DNA of 64,000 nt from Cricetomys ansorgei (GCA_026225945.1 JAMJFZ010000696.1:372001-436000); one strand, 5' to 3'; shown: positions 1-11,263, counted from the first letter of the stretch. The notes: generated by a model from the sequence alone, not told the origin. Made by a program: numbers and translations.

Positions 1-425
1 CAAATCAAAGAGGCCAAGAGGCCAGTGAAAATAGTGTCATCAGCAGAACTGGCTGGATATGCCCCTGGGAGCTCAGTTCAAGGGTGATGGACAATCATTT
101 GTCTGATGCTCTTTAAATCTTGTGGAGGTGGACTATTCAAGTTCATCTTCTAATAGGACCAGTGGTTCTTTTTCTACCAGGAGAGTGGCAACCTCCTGAG
201 GACTCCAAGATCTCCCAGTATTGAGCCTTTGGCATTCTCAAATAACTTCTAGAAACAGTACCCCAAATCATGACTCTAGGTACTAATAAACCTATTGTTT
301 CCTCAAATAAAAAAGAATAAAAAGAAACCCAGCATGTGTGCAATGCAAGGCTGCTTTCTTGGCCCAGCAGCACATTTTTAAAGCATATGTATCTGTGGGA
401 AGAGCAGGATACTATAGGCTCCATT
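1..425. other. Unique sequence, no feature recognised
   Basis: I see no repeat family, RNA gene or convincing coding frame in these first 425 bases. The short open frame on the minus strand has no recognisable domain and is no longer than chance frames elsewhere in the window. Confidence 0.5.
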
Positions 426-429
426 TTGC

Positions 430-745
430 CCTCTTAAAATTCATATTCTGATGCCTTAATCCTGTATTTCAGAATGTGACTGACTGTATTAGGGAATAGG
501 ACTTTAAAAAAGTGATTAAAGTAAAATGCTATTAAGTCACATCCTGATCCTGCAGGACTGTTGTCCTTGTAAGATGAGGCAATTTGGACACAGACACAGT
601 AAGGGATGACTTTAATGAGCCACGAGGAGAAAGGGCCATCTAAAACCCATGGGAAGTGTCCTTAGGCTAAAGAAGACCTGCTGATGTTTGATCCTGGACT
701 TCCAGACTCCGTAACTGTGAGAAAATAAGTTCTTACTTAATTCCA
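430..745 (+). mobile_element. MLT1-type solo LTR (ERVL-MaLR), partial
   Basis: The sequence follows the MLT1 LTR order: 'cagaatgtgact' near 470, a 'gtccttgtaagatgag' block near 562, 'aatttggacacagacaca' at about 580, a 'ggccatct' block near 635, and the terminal 'ggacttccag...aactgtgagaaaataa' stretch at about 696-727 that carries the poly(A) signal region. MaLR LTRs are non-autonomous ERVL relatives that predate the rodent radiation. No internal sequence is attached, so this is a solo LTR or LTR fragment. The strong divergence fits an ancient copy. Confidence 0.85.
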
Positions 746-992
746 TCAGAGTGGACCCTGTAAACCTGTACTCTGATGAACCTGTATTTTCTCACATTGC
801 TCCTTCACGATAGTATCCCCTCACCCACGAAGACTTTTTTTTTCTGACGTCAGTATTAAGTTCAGAGCATGGATCAGCATACTATGGAGGAGGACTTGTT
901 AAAATATAAGATGTTGTGCTTTACCCCAGAGTTTCTGACTGAATAGGTCAAAGTTAGGGTCAGGGAATCTCCACTTTAAAATGCTTACATTT

Positions 993-993
<1 letters not shown>
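746..993. other. Unique sequence, no feature recognised
   Basis: AT-rich sequence between the MLT1 LTR and the TG tract. No family, RNA gene or conserved motif stood out. Confidence 0.4.
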
Positions 994-1038
<45 letters not shown>

Positions 1039-1204
1039 CATGTGCATGCGAGGGTGTGTACATGCCATGGCATATGTGGAGATCAGAGGGCAATTTGTGG
1101 GAGTTGATTTTTTCCCTCTACTATGTGGATTCTAGGTATCAAATTCAGGCTGTCAGCTTGGTGGCGGGTGCCTTTACCTACTGAGTAATAATTTTGCTGG
1201 CCTA
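994..1204 (-). mobile_element. B3-type SINE with (CA)n tail
   Basis: Read on the minus strand, the element starts near 1203 with the tRNA-derived head, runs through 'ccacatagtagagggaaaaa' and a 'ctcccacaaattgccctctg' block, and ends in a long CA tail. That tail is the (TG)n tract at 994-1034 on the plus strand. This order is typical of B3 and old B2 elements, which are tRNA-derived rodent SINEs mobilised by L1. The tail has expanded to about 20 dinucleotides. Confidence 0.8.
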
Positions 1205-1212
1205 GAAAGGAA

Positions 1213-1346
1213 AAGCCTGCAATGTACTCACTGTGAAGTTAGACAGGAAGACAATGAGGGCAAACAGTTGCATCAGCACAACTCCCAGCCTTAGTTATCT
1301 CTTTAAAGATGCTGTATTCAAATACTGGCAATTGGAACTTCATTTT
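1213..1346 (-). repeat. Copy 1 of a local direct repeat containing an MLT1 fragment
   Basis: The right half reads, on the minus strand, like the MLT1 LTR start: 'gttccaattgccagtatttg' then 'gcatctttaaagagataac'. The whole block, including a left half I cannot assign, recurs in the same orientation at 2686-2813. The shared junction suggests a segmental duplication of about 130 bases rather than two independent insertions. Confidence 0.6.
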
Positions 1347-1744
1347 AATTTAGAATCTGCATTTTTAACAAGCTCTCATAAGATGCATAGTGTGGGTCCA
1401 GTGGCCACACGGGTGGTGACATTGGGAGCCTGGTCCTGATCTTTACTGCATGGTGGTAATCATGCATGGCTTAACTGGCAAGCTAGCTATGATCACAAAG
1501 GAATGCAGCAGATAGAATGACTACGTGAAGATATTAACCATCAGTGACATTTTGAGTTCCTTTCCAAGCTCAGTTGGTGATATGATAAGTAGAAACTGCT
1601 AGCAACTGCCACAATTCCTTTATTCTAGAAGGTGAGCTGGTGGAGATGGGGTAGCATTGGGTAACATTCAGAGGTGACCTCCGTGTAAAATCTGCTGTAT
1701 TACCTATAATACTCTCTAAGCAGTAAGATATTGTCAAGGTGATG

Positions 1745-2110
1745 GGACATCCCTCCAATGGTGATCTCACATTATTTAAGGCTCTAGCTGGCAGGAGAGG
1801 TCTTCTGTTTCAGCTTTTGGGACTTAAGGGAAGCCTGCTGTCAAGAGTCAGCCAAAAGCCAAAGCTTCTAGCCATACAGCAAAAGGAAGTGCATTCTGCC
1901 AGCAACCATGAGAGCTTGAAGCTGAAAATGGATTCAAAAACCACTTTTCCTGCTGAAGCCTTGTGAGACTGTGAGCAGAGGATCTAGCTATGTTGCACCC
2001 AGACTCCTGACCCATGCAAAATGAAAAAAAGAAGAAAAAGGAAAAGTACTTTGTTTACAGCCACTAAACATGTGACAATTTGTTACACAGCAATAGAAAA
2101 GTAACAAGGG
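1745..2110 (+). mobile_element. MaLR-type LTR, degenerate
   Basis: The 3' end matches the MLT1/MST pattern: 'gtgagactgtgagcagagga' near 1963, then 'tacagccactaaacatgtga' and 'caatttgttacacagcaata' at about 2055-2095. The left boundary is uncertain because the 5' part is strongly diverged. No gag or pol sequence is attached. Confidence 0.65.
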
Positions 2111-2685
2111 GTGAGGAGAATAGAGATTAAGTGGAGCCAGCTGCTGTCCAACAAATAGATTGGTAACTTTGCTGTAAGCAATTGCTTTATTTCCAGGTTT
2201 GAAACAAATGAGTGCTTCTGTGGAGGCTCCAGGTTGGCAGGAGCTTAAGAACATCAGGCTGGGCCCAAAGTGGAGGCTGATGTAAATACCTTTTTGCACA
2301 GAATTAATTGGCAACTTCGAGCATTCTAACTTTAGCAGCACCACCTCAGCATCTCACTGCACTTGACATTCAGTGACTCAGGAACCCAGGAGTCAGCGTG
2401 AGTGCTTGCAACAGGGACAGGACTTGCAATAAGTCATGGGCAAAAGCTACTGGTTTGTACTAAATGAACAAACTTCTCTGATATTAATTTAGCAGCCCTA
2501 ATGCTTCTGTTGCAAATGCTACTTGGGGATTGCTCTTGGCTGGAGTTCTGCTGTCTATTCTGGCATGACTTACATTTGATCATAAAGATTAGTCCATTCA
2601 TGATGTTCCTCTGAAACCCAGTACTCAGAGTCAGGGTTCATCATTCAAGTCTTTAGACTTCAGTAAAACTGAGGCCATAGGAACA
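2111..2685. other. Unique sequence, no feature recognised
   Basis: Moderately complex sequence with no SINE, LINE or LTR signature that I recognise. A minus-strand open frame spans 1988-2344, but it overlaps the preceding LTR and shows no domain, so I do not call it a gene. Confidence 0.4.
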
Positions 2686-2813
2686 GCCTGCAACACACCT
2701 GCTGGGAAGGTAGACAGGAGGAGGGCAAACAGTTGCTGCAGCACCATGCCCAGCCTCCGTTATCTCTTTAAAGATGCTGTCTCCAAATACTGGCTGTTAG
2801 AACTTCAACTTGT
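2686..2813 (-). repeat. Copy 2 of a local direct repeat containing an MLT1 fragment
   Basis: This copy aligns along its length with 1213-1346. Shared blocks are 'gcctgcaa', 'tagacagga', 'gagggcaaacagttgc', a cagcac/ccagcct block and 'ttatctctttaaagatgctg'. The MLT1-like right half is better preserved here ('ctccaaatactggctgttag'). Confidence 0.6.
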
Positions 2814-3047
2814 TTGAGCCTTTGATGAGCTCAATTTGGGAACTTTTGAAGGAAGAGGGTATTCTGTATCAGTCAAGGCAATTAATGGCAGTTGCTGTAC
2901 AGATCATCTCCTGGCTCAGCAGTGACTTTCTTGAACCTATTCCTGGTGACTGGTGGATTTTTTTGTGTCTTGATGAATCAGGGATACATATTTCACTGTA
3001 AGTATGACCTTTGAGAGTCCTCTACTTATATTTCTTTTATCTGCCAG

Positions 3048-3195
3048 TGATAAAAGAGAAGGGAAGAAGATAGAGGAGAGAAAAGGAAAGAGAAAGAGAA
3101 TGGGAGAGAGGAAGGGATGGAGGAAGATATGGGTGGAGGGAGGGAGTGGAGGAGAGAGGGGAGGAAGAGACAGAGAGACACAGAGACAGAGAGAC
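3048..3195. repeat. Polypurine (GA-rich) tract
   Basis: About 148 bases are almost entirely purine on the plus strand, with short (GA), (GGA) and (GAGAA) runs and few pyrimidine interruptions. The right end shades into a CAGAGA microsatellite. Such mirror-like purine tracts can form intramolecular triplexes. The matching open frames on both strands are low-complexity artefacts. Confidence 0.9.
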
Positions 3196-3443
3196 TGACT
3201 ATGAACCATTTTACATCATCTTTTAACTGCGCATTGTCAAATCCCAGGAAGTAAAGATGAGGACTCCCAGAGTAAGAGATACTGAATGGTATACAAACCT
3301 TGCTCACTAATATCTGGCTTTCTCCTTGGATGCACAATCGAACTCCATTCCCAATACCTTTGCAGCTAGACAGGTCATGCAAGTACCATTGTACAGGTAA
3401 AGAAGCCTCCATATCTGTCCACGCTACCAAACCCACTCGTCTG

Positions 3444-3445
<2 letters not shown>

Positions 3446-3493
<48 letters not shown>

Positions 3494-3541
3494 TGTGTGT
3501 ATGTGTGTGTGTGCACATGCTTAGGAATATGTGTGTGTGCG

Positions 3542-3572
<31 letters not shown>

Positions 3573-3622
3573 GAGAGACAGAGACAGAGAGAGACAGAGA
3601 GAGACAGAGAGAAAGAGAGAGA
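3446..3622. repeat. Compound microsatellite (TG)n then (GA/CAGA)n
   Basis: A (TG)n tract runs from 3446 to 3513 with two small interruptions. A (GA)n tract with regular C insertions (GAGACA) runs from about 3543 to 3622. The open frames over it (3375-3770 minus, 3531-3713 plus) encode only dipeptide-like repeats and are not genes. Confidence 0.95.
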
Positions 3623-4060
3623 AGTAAGTCAGTATAATATTTTCTTGGAAGTAAGTCAATATAATATTCTCTTGGATTATTTCTGGTCCCAAGTAGCCGA
3701 TGGAAGGGCTTGACCTTGGGACAGAGTGAGCTTTTGGTATAAGTGGAGGCAGAAACCAAGAGTATATCAAGCCATTTGTGTTATCTTAGAAGGAAGGATA
3801 GTAGAGATATTTCCTGGAAAATACCATTGATGGTCTCTATCATGAGCCATACCTTCCTATTGGTGTTGTTTCATGTGATTTAACACTCTTCTCCAGTTGC
3901 CACCATATAACATGTTGTCTTGCTTTGAAACTATTTCATTTCCTCTATATAACTTATATTCTTGGTTAGAACAAGGCAGTGAGGGCAAATTCCAGTTTGA
4001 CACCTTCATTTTATTTTGTAGAAATCAATGCGAAAGGCAAAAGGTAACAACTACAAATGG
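3623..4060. other. Unique sequence with a short tandem duplication
   Basis: The phrase 'gaagtaagtcagtataatat' at 3621 is followed 28 bases on by 'gaagtaagtcaatataatat', a small tandem duplication. The rest shows no family that I recognise. Confidence 0.5.
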
Positions 4061-4203
4061 ACTAGGAGCAGTGGCACATGCTTACAGTCTTAATACTCAG
4101 GAGACTAAGGCAGGAGGATCACAACTTTGAAATCAATATGGGCTAAATAGTGAGTTCTAGGATAGCCTGGGTTATATTGTGAGGCCCTGTCTCAAAAAGA
4201 ATC
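4061..4203 (+). mobile_element. Old B1-type SINE
   Basis: A 7SL-derived SINE read in the plus direction: 'gtggcacatgcttacagtct', 'aatactcaggagactaaggc', 'aggaggatcacaa', and a 'gaggccctgtctcaaaaaga' end. It is diverged from the young B1 consensus, consistent with an early (proto-B1-like) copy. Confidence 0.75.
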
Positions 4204-4233
4204 CTAAACATAATACCCAATAACCAAAACAAC

Positions 4234-4442
4234 AGCTGCCTGATGGCTTACTGTGTAAACGTTCCTAGCACTAGGCAGACATGGAAGCTTCTTTGCATCT
4301 ATAGTGATAGTTTTGCAGCCCACTTAGCTGCAGAGGGGACCCACATGGTGGAAGAAGAGAACTGACTCCTGCAAATTGTCCTCTCACCACTACGTATGCA
4401 TTATCGCATGCATGTACCTCTCTAAATGAATAAATTTAAGCA
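4234..4442 (+). mobile_element. B3-type SINE
   Basis: The plus strand shows the B3 core: 'gatggcttactgtgtaaacg', then 'acccacatggtggaagaaga' near 4340, 'gaactgactcctgcaaattg' and 'tcctctcacc', ending in an AT-rich 'aatgaataaattt' tail. It lies just downstream of the B1, forming a SINE pair. Confidence 0.75.
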
Positions 4443-7094
4443 AAAATTAAAAACAATAGCAACAAAACCCCCATCCAAATAACAACAACAGCAACAACAG
4501 CTTAAGTGGCTCTTTAATCACTTGTATTCCATAGCCTTCTTTCTTTTTCTTTTCTCTTTAAAAGTCACACCGTCATGGTAATGTTCCAAGCCGTGAATAA
4601 CTGTTAAAACTGTCAAACTTTGCAGGAGTAAAGAAAATATAATGACATTTTAATTTTAACTGTCCCTGTCATCATTCATTATCAGTAGTAGTGCTCGCTC
4701 AGAATCTTAGAGATTAATGAGGGTTGCCTATGAGCGTAGAGGTGCATTCCTCAGCAAGTCCCCTTTTGAGTCTCTGCATCATAGTGTGGAACCTGGAGCT
4801 CTGGTGTTCATTTGTGAGCTTAGGTCAAGAAGATTCCCTGAACGGAAACAAAATATCTGAATCTCCTTTAGTGTTCCTTCAGTTAATGTTTCTTTTCTAT
4901 TGCATTCCAAGATGATACAGTTAGACCCTCACCAGCTGTAAGGAAATGGTTGATATGTGTGCTGGTGCTAAGTAGCTGGGAAACTGTGTGAGGCCAAACT
5001 ATGGGTCAAATATGCTGATTCTCAGGGTGCTGTTCTTTTCAGGTTCAATTTCAGTTCCAATTTCCTTGCTACTATAGCCTTTCTTTTCAGTTGGGTTTTG
5101 TGGTTTTAGTTCATCTATATTAATATCTCATACAATGTGACTGATAATTTAGGTTTTCTCAGAAAAAGACAGTGGAGTGGAATTAGGAACTCCAAAAGTT
5201 GTTTGTGGAATAGCATCTATGACAAGAAAAAGAAGGATGTAAAACTGGGTGAAGGGAGCTGTCAGAGTTCTATGTGGATACAAGTGTTTCTGTCAGCCAA
5301 AGAGGAAGACAAGAGCAACAAACACTTTAGAGGGGTCCTGCTAGATGGTATACTAAATATTATTAGATGGAAGTTACTCCTGGAGGGCAGCAACTTGCAA
5401 CCAAGGTTCTGAGTGACACTTTTCAAATCTTTCAAAACACACTTAATGTTTGATAACATCACACGGGCACTTTTTGCTTTTAAGGGTTGAACTTATGATT
5501 GTGAAAGCATGGCCAGCTAAATGGTTCAGTGTCAGCACTGTTACATAAAACACTCAACAATTGTCACACAAAACACTTCACCTTTTAGCTAAGTTCAAGT
5601 GGAAGTATCAAGCCAGTACCAAATGCCCTGAGTGGGGTGAACATGGAGGCACAGAAGATAGTCTTGACTCTACTCATAGATCTCTTCAGCTCAGGCACTT
5701 GAACAGCCTTCTTGCCCCACCATCAGCACCAGAGGCACTCTCAGGCCAGGATGCTTGTTCCAGCCCTAGGAACTCATGCTAACGCTGTCATTTAAACAGA
5801 AAGTGCAGCGTCATTATGCTTACAGCCACTTTCAAGTCTTTCAGAAAGCGCCTTTAATTTCAGCTCCAGGGATTGTTAAAAAACAAAATAAAAACAAAAT
5901 AAAACTGTAGGAGTGCGAATTAGTAGGGATGTGTCAGTGTTTATGTGGGCCTCCAATTGGGACCTAATTTTTAGCTGAAATGCAGATCTGACTCATGGTA
6001 TTCAGGCTTCAATAAGCACTTTGCTTGGAAACTCATTCTTGTTAAATGGGAGTATTTATCCAGTTTGTGTAAGGGTTAGGATTTTAAGTTTTTTTTTTTC
6101 TTAAAAGTTACTGGATATCCTTCCATGAGTGTCAGCACAGATAAGATAATATTTTTCTGTTCCAACTTCAAATGTGACAAACAGTCCAATCCCCTTAGAT
6201 AGAGATTTGACTATTGAGACATTTGAATATTGCATTGCATTGCGTGCAATGCTTCAACTATGCCACTTGCTCTCAATTGGACACATATAGATGGGAAAGA
6301 AATACTTGTTTATTAAAATTACACACCTTTTCTGTTCCTCTTCCCACACCTTCCAAATGGAAAGCACAAATCTATGTGACAGTTACTCCTCTCTTTTCAT
6401 CTCTAATTTCATTAGTTTAGGGGCCTGTTTTATACTGAGCTTCAAAGCTCTTTCAATGAAGATGTTCATATGAGATTGAACTTGGGGTAGATTTCAATAC
6501 CCGTGGCTGCCAGCATTGCAGTCAACCTTTAGAATCACTGGAGAACCAAATTTTAGTTCACTAGAACTTCAAAAGGTGTCCTAAGTCATTTTTTGTAGAC
6601 TATTCAAATATTGAAACTTCCTATTTTATGGTAGTCACTAGCTCTTCAATGGCAAGGTAAGAGTGACTGTATTGACTTAATTATCCATTTTGATGGCTGA
6701 GAATAAATTGTAATCAGGGCCCTTGCTAAAGGAACTCCACTTAAATGTTATCCCTGATGCAAGGTCTTGGTACCTGCTATAAAATCTGAACCATGCTGAT
6801 AATTTTCTTTGATAAAATAAAAGCTTTGCCTACCACCAAACTTCCTATAATGTATATTTGGGCCACTTGGAAGACCCCATACCTTGACACCCCATTATTC
6901 TACACCAAAATGTCTCTCAATAACTGTAGAAGGGCTTATGCATTAAGCCACTGTTTAATACCATCCAGGTTATCATGTCCTCCAGTGAACCAGGCCTTCC
7001 ATAGCTCTATCCTCAGCTAGAATGGAAGCTATCGCAGATATGGGAGGATTGAGTGAGTGACGTAAGGGCAAAGTTCTGTTTTTAGTTCTTTAGA
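4443..7094. other. Long unique stretch, no gene recognised
   Basis: About 2.6 kb with little recognisable repeat content. It holds short A-rich runs (5880-5905) and a T run at 6092. Several 60-90 codon frames occur (for example 5137-5412 plus and 6793-7020 plus), but none has a domain, signal peptide or codon pattern that separates it from chance. The parts around 4560-4800 and 5810-6060 are higher in complexity than their surroundings and could hold conserved non-coding sequence; that is a guess. Confidence 0.5.
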
Positions 7095-7144
7095 TCTCTC
7101 TCTTTGTGTCTCTCTGTCTCTGTGTCTCTCTCTCTCTCTGTGGG

Positions 7145-7189
<45 letters not shown>

Positions 7190-7462
7190 TTCCTGCTGTA
7201 TGTGGAAGCCAAAAAAATATGAGTTTTCTTCCTTAGTCGCTGTCTCATTTTTTCTTTTTGAGTCAGGGTTTTTCATTGACCTGGAAATCACTACTTATGC
7301 TGTGGTTGTGAGCCTCTAATACCCACCTATCTCTGCCTTCTCCTTGCTGTAATTACAAATGTGTGTCACCATGCCCAGCCTTTGACATAAGTTCTGGGGA
7401 TCAAAGGCAGGTCTTTACACTTATGTGACAAAAACTTTACTGACAGTCATCTTCCCAACTTT
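7095..7462 (-). mobile_element. B4-type composite SINE with TC/TG microsatellite tail
   Basis: On the plus strand a TC-rich run (7095-7140) and a (TG)n tract (7149-7185) precede a B1-like reverse block ending 'aattacaaatgtgtgtcacc' near 7350. A tRNA-like reverse block follows ('ctggggatcaaaggcaggtc' then 'ctttactgacagtcatcttc'). B4 elements fuse a tRNA/ID-like part with a B1-like part, and this order fits a minus-strand copy. The open frames over the TG tract are artefacts. Confidence 0.7.
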
Positions 7463-7629
7463 CCTTTAGACTTTTAATTTGGTTCCTTACTAGCTCTCTA
7501 TAGATCAAAGAAATGTTGGACATAGTGTTTCTATATTTCACCAAAGAATCTTACAAAGTCCTTTGTGATATTCTCATGGACAAGAAAGACAGAAGAGGGC
7601 TAATAAAAAATAATTATGTCCATTTCTGC

Positions 7630-8150
7630 TTTAAAATACATTTTAAATTAAAATAGAGTTATATCACTTTGTCCCTTCCCTTTTATCCCTCCAGCCCCTC
7701 CCAGGTACCATCGTTTTAATCCCTTCCTTGTCCCCTAACTGTCAAATTGATAGCTATATATATATGTTATGTTATATATTTATATATATGTTATATATTA
7801 TATTATATATTATTATATATGTTATATATTTAACATATATATGTTAAATATTATACATGTATGCACAAATATATAAATATAATCTACTGAGACCTTTGAG
7901 TCCTTTTTTGTTGTTGTGTGTCCATGATTCCAGGGTTGACCACTCTGAAGTGAACAATCAATAAGAAGGCTGGCTCATCCCTGGGAGAGGATAATTCTCC
8001 TTCTCCCAGCAGTCATTATTTCCCTATAGTTATTTGCTAGGGGTTGGATCCCATGAAAATTTCCCCCTTCCATATTAGTATTTCTATTGATATTGTCATT
8101 GTTCTGGTCTTATTTATGAGGATTATATAAGATATAGAAAGGAATTATGC
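7630..8150 (-). mobile_element. L1 (Lx-like) 3'-UTR fragment
   Basis: The segment has the pyrimidine-rich 'cccttttatccctccagccc' block typical of reversed rodent L1 3'-UTRs, then 'gttgaccactctgaagt', a 'gagaggataattctccttc' block near 7986 and 'cccagcagtcattattt'. The same 3'-UTR family recurs many times in this window. It holds an internal AT-rich microsatellite at 7753-7883. It lies head-to-head with the plus-strand L1 that follows. Confidence 0.65.
7753..7883. repeat. AT-rich microsatellite with local palindromes
   Basis: Irregular (TA)n/(TATG)n sequence including the self-complementary 'aacatatatatgtt' near 7832. It lies inside an L1 3'-UTR fragment and is probably an expanded AT run from that element. 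Confidence 0.85.
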
Positions 8151-8214
8151 TAGTCTAGCAAAATAGTGGTAGTATATTCCCCCCTAAGATACATTACATC
8201 ATTATCCCCTAGGA

Positions 8215-9480
8215 GGTGGCCCAGTCAGAATGTCTAAGATCAACAGAACAACTGATGATGGTGAGGTTGTGGGGAAAGAGGGACCCTCATCCACTATTGG
8301 TGGGAATACTGTTATAGCCACTATAGAAATCAGAATGGAGAATCCTAAAAACAAAACAAAACAAAACAAAAAACTACAATATGACGCACATACACCACTC
8401 ACTGCTTGGAATATACTCAAAGGACTTAACATCCTACCCCACAGATACTTGCTCAGCCATTTTCATTGTTGCTCTACTCATAAGAGCCATAAATGGAAAC
8501 AACCTAACTGTCTATCAGCCAATGTATGGATAATGAAACATGGGACATAGACACTATGGAAAACAAGCTGTTAAGAAAAATGAAATTATGAAGTTTGCAG
8601 ATAAATGGATGGACTTAGGAAAGATTATACTGAGTGAGGAACACAGAACTAGAAAGACAAATGCCATGTGTTCTCTCTCATTGGTGGTTCCTAGCTCCAA
8701 ATCTTCAGATGTGAGTATATATCATGGAGTACTGCAGAAACCAGGAAAGTATAAAGGGACCATAGGTGGGGACCACCAAAGAGGGAAATAGCAAGATAGC
8801 AGTGATATGAAGTGGGAAACTGCAGAGTGGAGATGGGAACCTCAACTGAAGGGGAGGAAGGGAAATCAACAGAAGGGTGAGGAACAAGTAAGACCAAAGT
8901 TGATAACGCCTCAAGGAATTATTTTATATTTAGCAAAATTATGCACTATTTATAATCTTAAAGGAAGTTATGCCACTGGGGCTGACAATGCTCTCCACAG
9001 GAAGCATAGACTAACAGAAACCTCCAGTACCAGACAAGAAATCTCCTTTTGAATGGTTATCCAGGGTAGACCAACTGACTTCCAAAACAATATTGATAAC
9101 TGATGTAGCCCCTATTGCCGAAGACACTGCATATTTAGGACACAGGACTTGTATGATTCAACTTGTATTTGACCTGAAAGCCTCTTTCCTGTGGTCCAGC
9201 TTCTATGGTATCAAAAAATACTATGCAAGCTGCCAAGGGAGGGGCACAGTTAATAGTCCTACCCAGTATGACAACTATGAATCAGAGCAATGGCCAATGC
9301 GATAAGATATCCATAAAGATGCAACAAATGGAGCTCTCATGTTGGAAGTAACCAGCAGCTGTCTAATTAGAGTTAAGGGCTACTTAACAAAAGGGTAATC
9401 ATATCTGGCATGTCCATTTCTAATTGGTTAAATGGCTAACTCTCAAAGGATGTGATTACATTACCACTTATAATTGGAAT
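8215..9480 (+). mobile_element. L1 3' end (ORF2 C-terminal remnant plus 3'-UTR)
   Basis: The plus strand matches the reverse-transcriptase ORF 3' end of L1: 'gaggttgtggggaaagaggg' at 8262, a diverged 'ttggtgggaatactgttata' block, 'ataaatggaaacaacctaac' near 8490 and a diverged 'ggataatgaaacatggga'. It continues into a rodent-type 3'-UTR ('acagaactagaaagac', 'gggaccaccaaagaggg', 'gccaatgcgataagatat'). Frameshifts and stops break the frame throughout, so it is a dead copy. The short frames at 8230-8791 are remnants. Confidence 0.8.
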
Positions 9481-10395
9481 TTTACAGAAGAAATAAATGG
9501 AGGGAAGTGAAATAACATTCATGATCCCATAACTATCATCGAAGCGTTTCCAAGTATTTTGTATAAATTTAAGGAATTTATTATCACATAGATCCCCCCA
9601 AGGGACACGACAAAATTATTAGGTTTCTATCTTCCCTTTCCTTTATGATGAAGTCAGTGAGTACATAGAGCCAATTTGCCTGCGAAGATCAGCATGGAGG
9701 AGAAAGATAAAGATAAGGAAAGCACAAAGGCTGTTACATAACAGATTTCAATAAATACATGACCAGATAACAAAAGGACCCCAAGTGATATCAGTGGGTT
9801 ATAAAGAACATAGAAGTGGCCCAAGAGCTGCTTGCTGACAGATGTTGTAAGATTCTTTAGTTGCTTTCATTCACATCAAAATCTACACAGGATGGAGACC
9901 TAGTGGAGCAAGTCGCTGGGTAAAAGAAGTCCCAGGTGAGCAAGTTAAAAATGTAAACTAAATTGCAAAACTTTGTTTCCTGTATACTACATTGTCATTT
10001 CTTTGGCATGTGACACACTAAGACTGAAAAGGAGGACAAGAACCTGTGTGTGAGCCCATATACATTTGCATGATTATTGACTGCATACATCCTTATGTGG
10101 CATAACATATAGTCTAAACATCATGTTCCTCTAGCATCTGCCTCCTGAAGAAGCATCCCATAGTTAGTTCATCTATAAAGATCAATTTGAAGCAGAAACT
10201 GTGCATAAGCTTCAGGGGATACTACATGACTCACATCACAGGAACATTCCAAATAATCATGGATTATGAAAAAATGTGATACTAAGAGGCATGTGAAAGG
10301 GACAAATGAACTGCTATTTCTCTTTTGATTTTGATGGCTCTTCTTTAAACCTTCCATCACTGATATAGACATGTCTTAATGATTTAGAGAATAGC
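9481..10395. other. Unique sequence, no feature recognised
   Basis: AT-rich sequence without a repeat family that I can name. The minus-strand frame at 10169-10372 shows no domain. Confidence 0.4.
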
Positions 10396-10555
10396 TTTAC
10401 ATATCCTCTCTCTTTTTATGAGACAGGATGTCATGTGGCTTAGGCTCATCAAAAATTCACTATGTATCGTAGGCTGATCTTATACTCCTGATCCTCCTGC
10501 CTCTACCTCTCGAGTGCTGCTATTATAGGTGATAGCTACTACACTGGTTTACACA
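10396..10555 (-). mobile_element. Old B1-type SINE
   Basis: The plus strand reads as a reversed B1: 'tatgagacaggatgtcatgt', 'cactatgtatcgtaggctga', a 'tgatcctcctgcctctacct' block and 'gagtgctgctattataggtg'. The divergence indicates an old copy. Confidence 0.75.
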
Positions 10556-10905
10556 TGTCATATTATTTTATCTGGAATCATGGACATGAGGCTATAATTG
10601 GGGATTGGAAAGAATAACTCCATCTTTAGAGATGAGTGAACCAAGTGCCTAAGTGTGGTAATTTTTGTGAGGGATACACATGTTGTCTGTAATAAACTGT
10701 TTAGGGGTCTATGTTAAGTCACATTGCCATCTTCTTTTGAAGGCTTTTCATGTATTCAGTTGTTATGCTATTTATACTAGTTTTCATTTTCTTACTTTTC
10801 AATTACTCTATTGTTTTCTACCTTCTTTCATTGCTTATGTGGATGCTAGTATAGGAAAAGCATTTCAAGTTTTCAACCTTAACTGTACATAGAGAGCATG
10901 AATAC

Positions 10906-10944
<39 letters not shown>

Positions 10945-11084
10945 TATGTGTACATAAGGGTGCATTAGTGTAACGGATGCAGAATGCAGGATAGTATATT
11001 CAAGTGAGAGCTGGCATCAGTAAGTCATGGGGAAAAGACAAGTATAGAACCTCAGTCTTTATTCTGGTTACCAAAATGAACTTC
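10556..11084. other. Mostly unique sequence with a (TG)n tract
   Basis: A (TG)n tract with TATG variants lies at 10908-10951. The stretch 10570-10650 has a faint MIR-like look ('agagatgagtgaaccaagtg'), too weak to call. No gene is evident. Confidence 0.5.
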
Positions 11085-11256
11085 TGCCATACAATGTCAA
11101 TTCTCCCAATCTTTTTAAAGAGAGTTCAGCTGTGTAGCTCTCAAATACCTGACATTTGCTGTGTAGATAAGGCTGACATCAAGCTCGGAGAGATCTTCCT
11201 GCCTATATAAACTCCCAAGTGCTGAGATTAAAAGCATGTACCACCATACCCAGATT
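11085..11256 (-). mobile_element. Old B1-type SINE
   Basis: Reversed B1 features on the plus strand: 'gctgtgtagataaggctgac' near 11157, 'gatcttcctgcctatataaa', 'cccaagtgctgagattaaaa' and 'gcatgtaccaccatacccag'. It ends directly before a T run that starts the next SINE. Confidence 0.75.
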
Positions 11257-11263
11257 TTACCAT

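Noticed and set aside
340..400. Possible U6 snRNA fragment around 'cagcagcacatttttaaagc'
   Set aside because: Only a short chance likeness. The rest of U6, including its conserved central region, is absent.
3375..3770. 131-codon minus-strand frame over the TG/GA repeats
   Set aside because: Almost entirely Thr-His and Ser-Leu repeats from the microsatellite.
5137..5412. 91-codon plus-strand frame
   Set aside because: It looks more varied than most, but I recognise no domain and see no promoter, splice or homology evidence.
8230..8791. Two consecutive plus-strand frames of 106 and 83 codons
   Set aside because: They lie in L1 ORF2 and 3'-UTR remnants and do not follow the L1 reading frame continuously.
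7630..9480. One L1 with a 5' inversion (twin priming)
   Set aside because: The left, reversed part looks like 3'-UTR rather than upstream ORF2, so two head-to-head insertions fit better than one inverted element.
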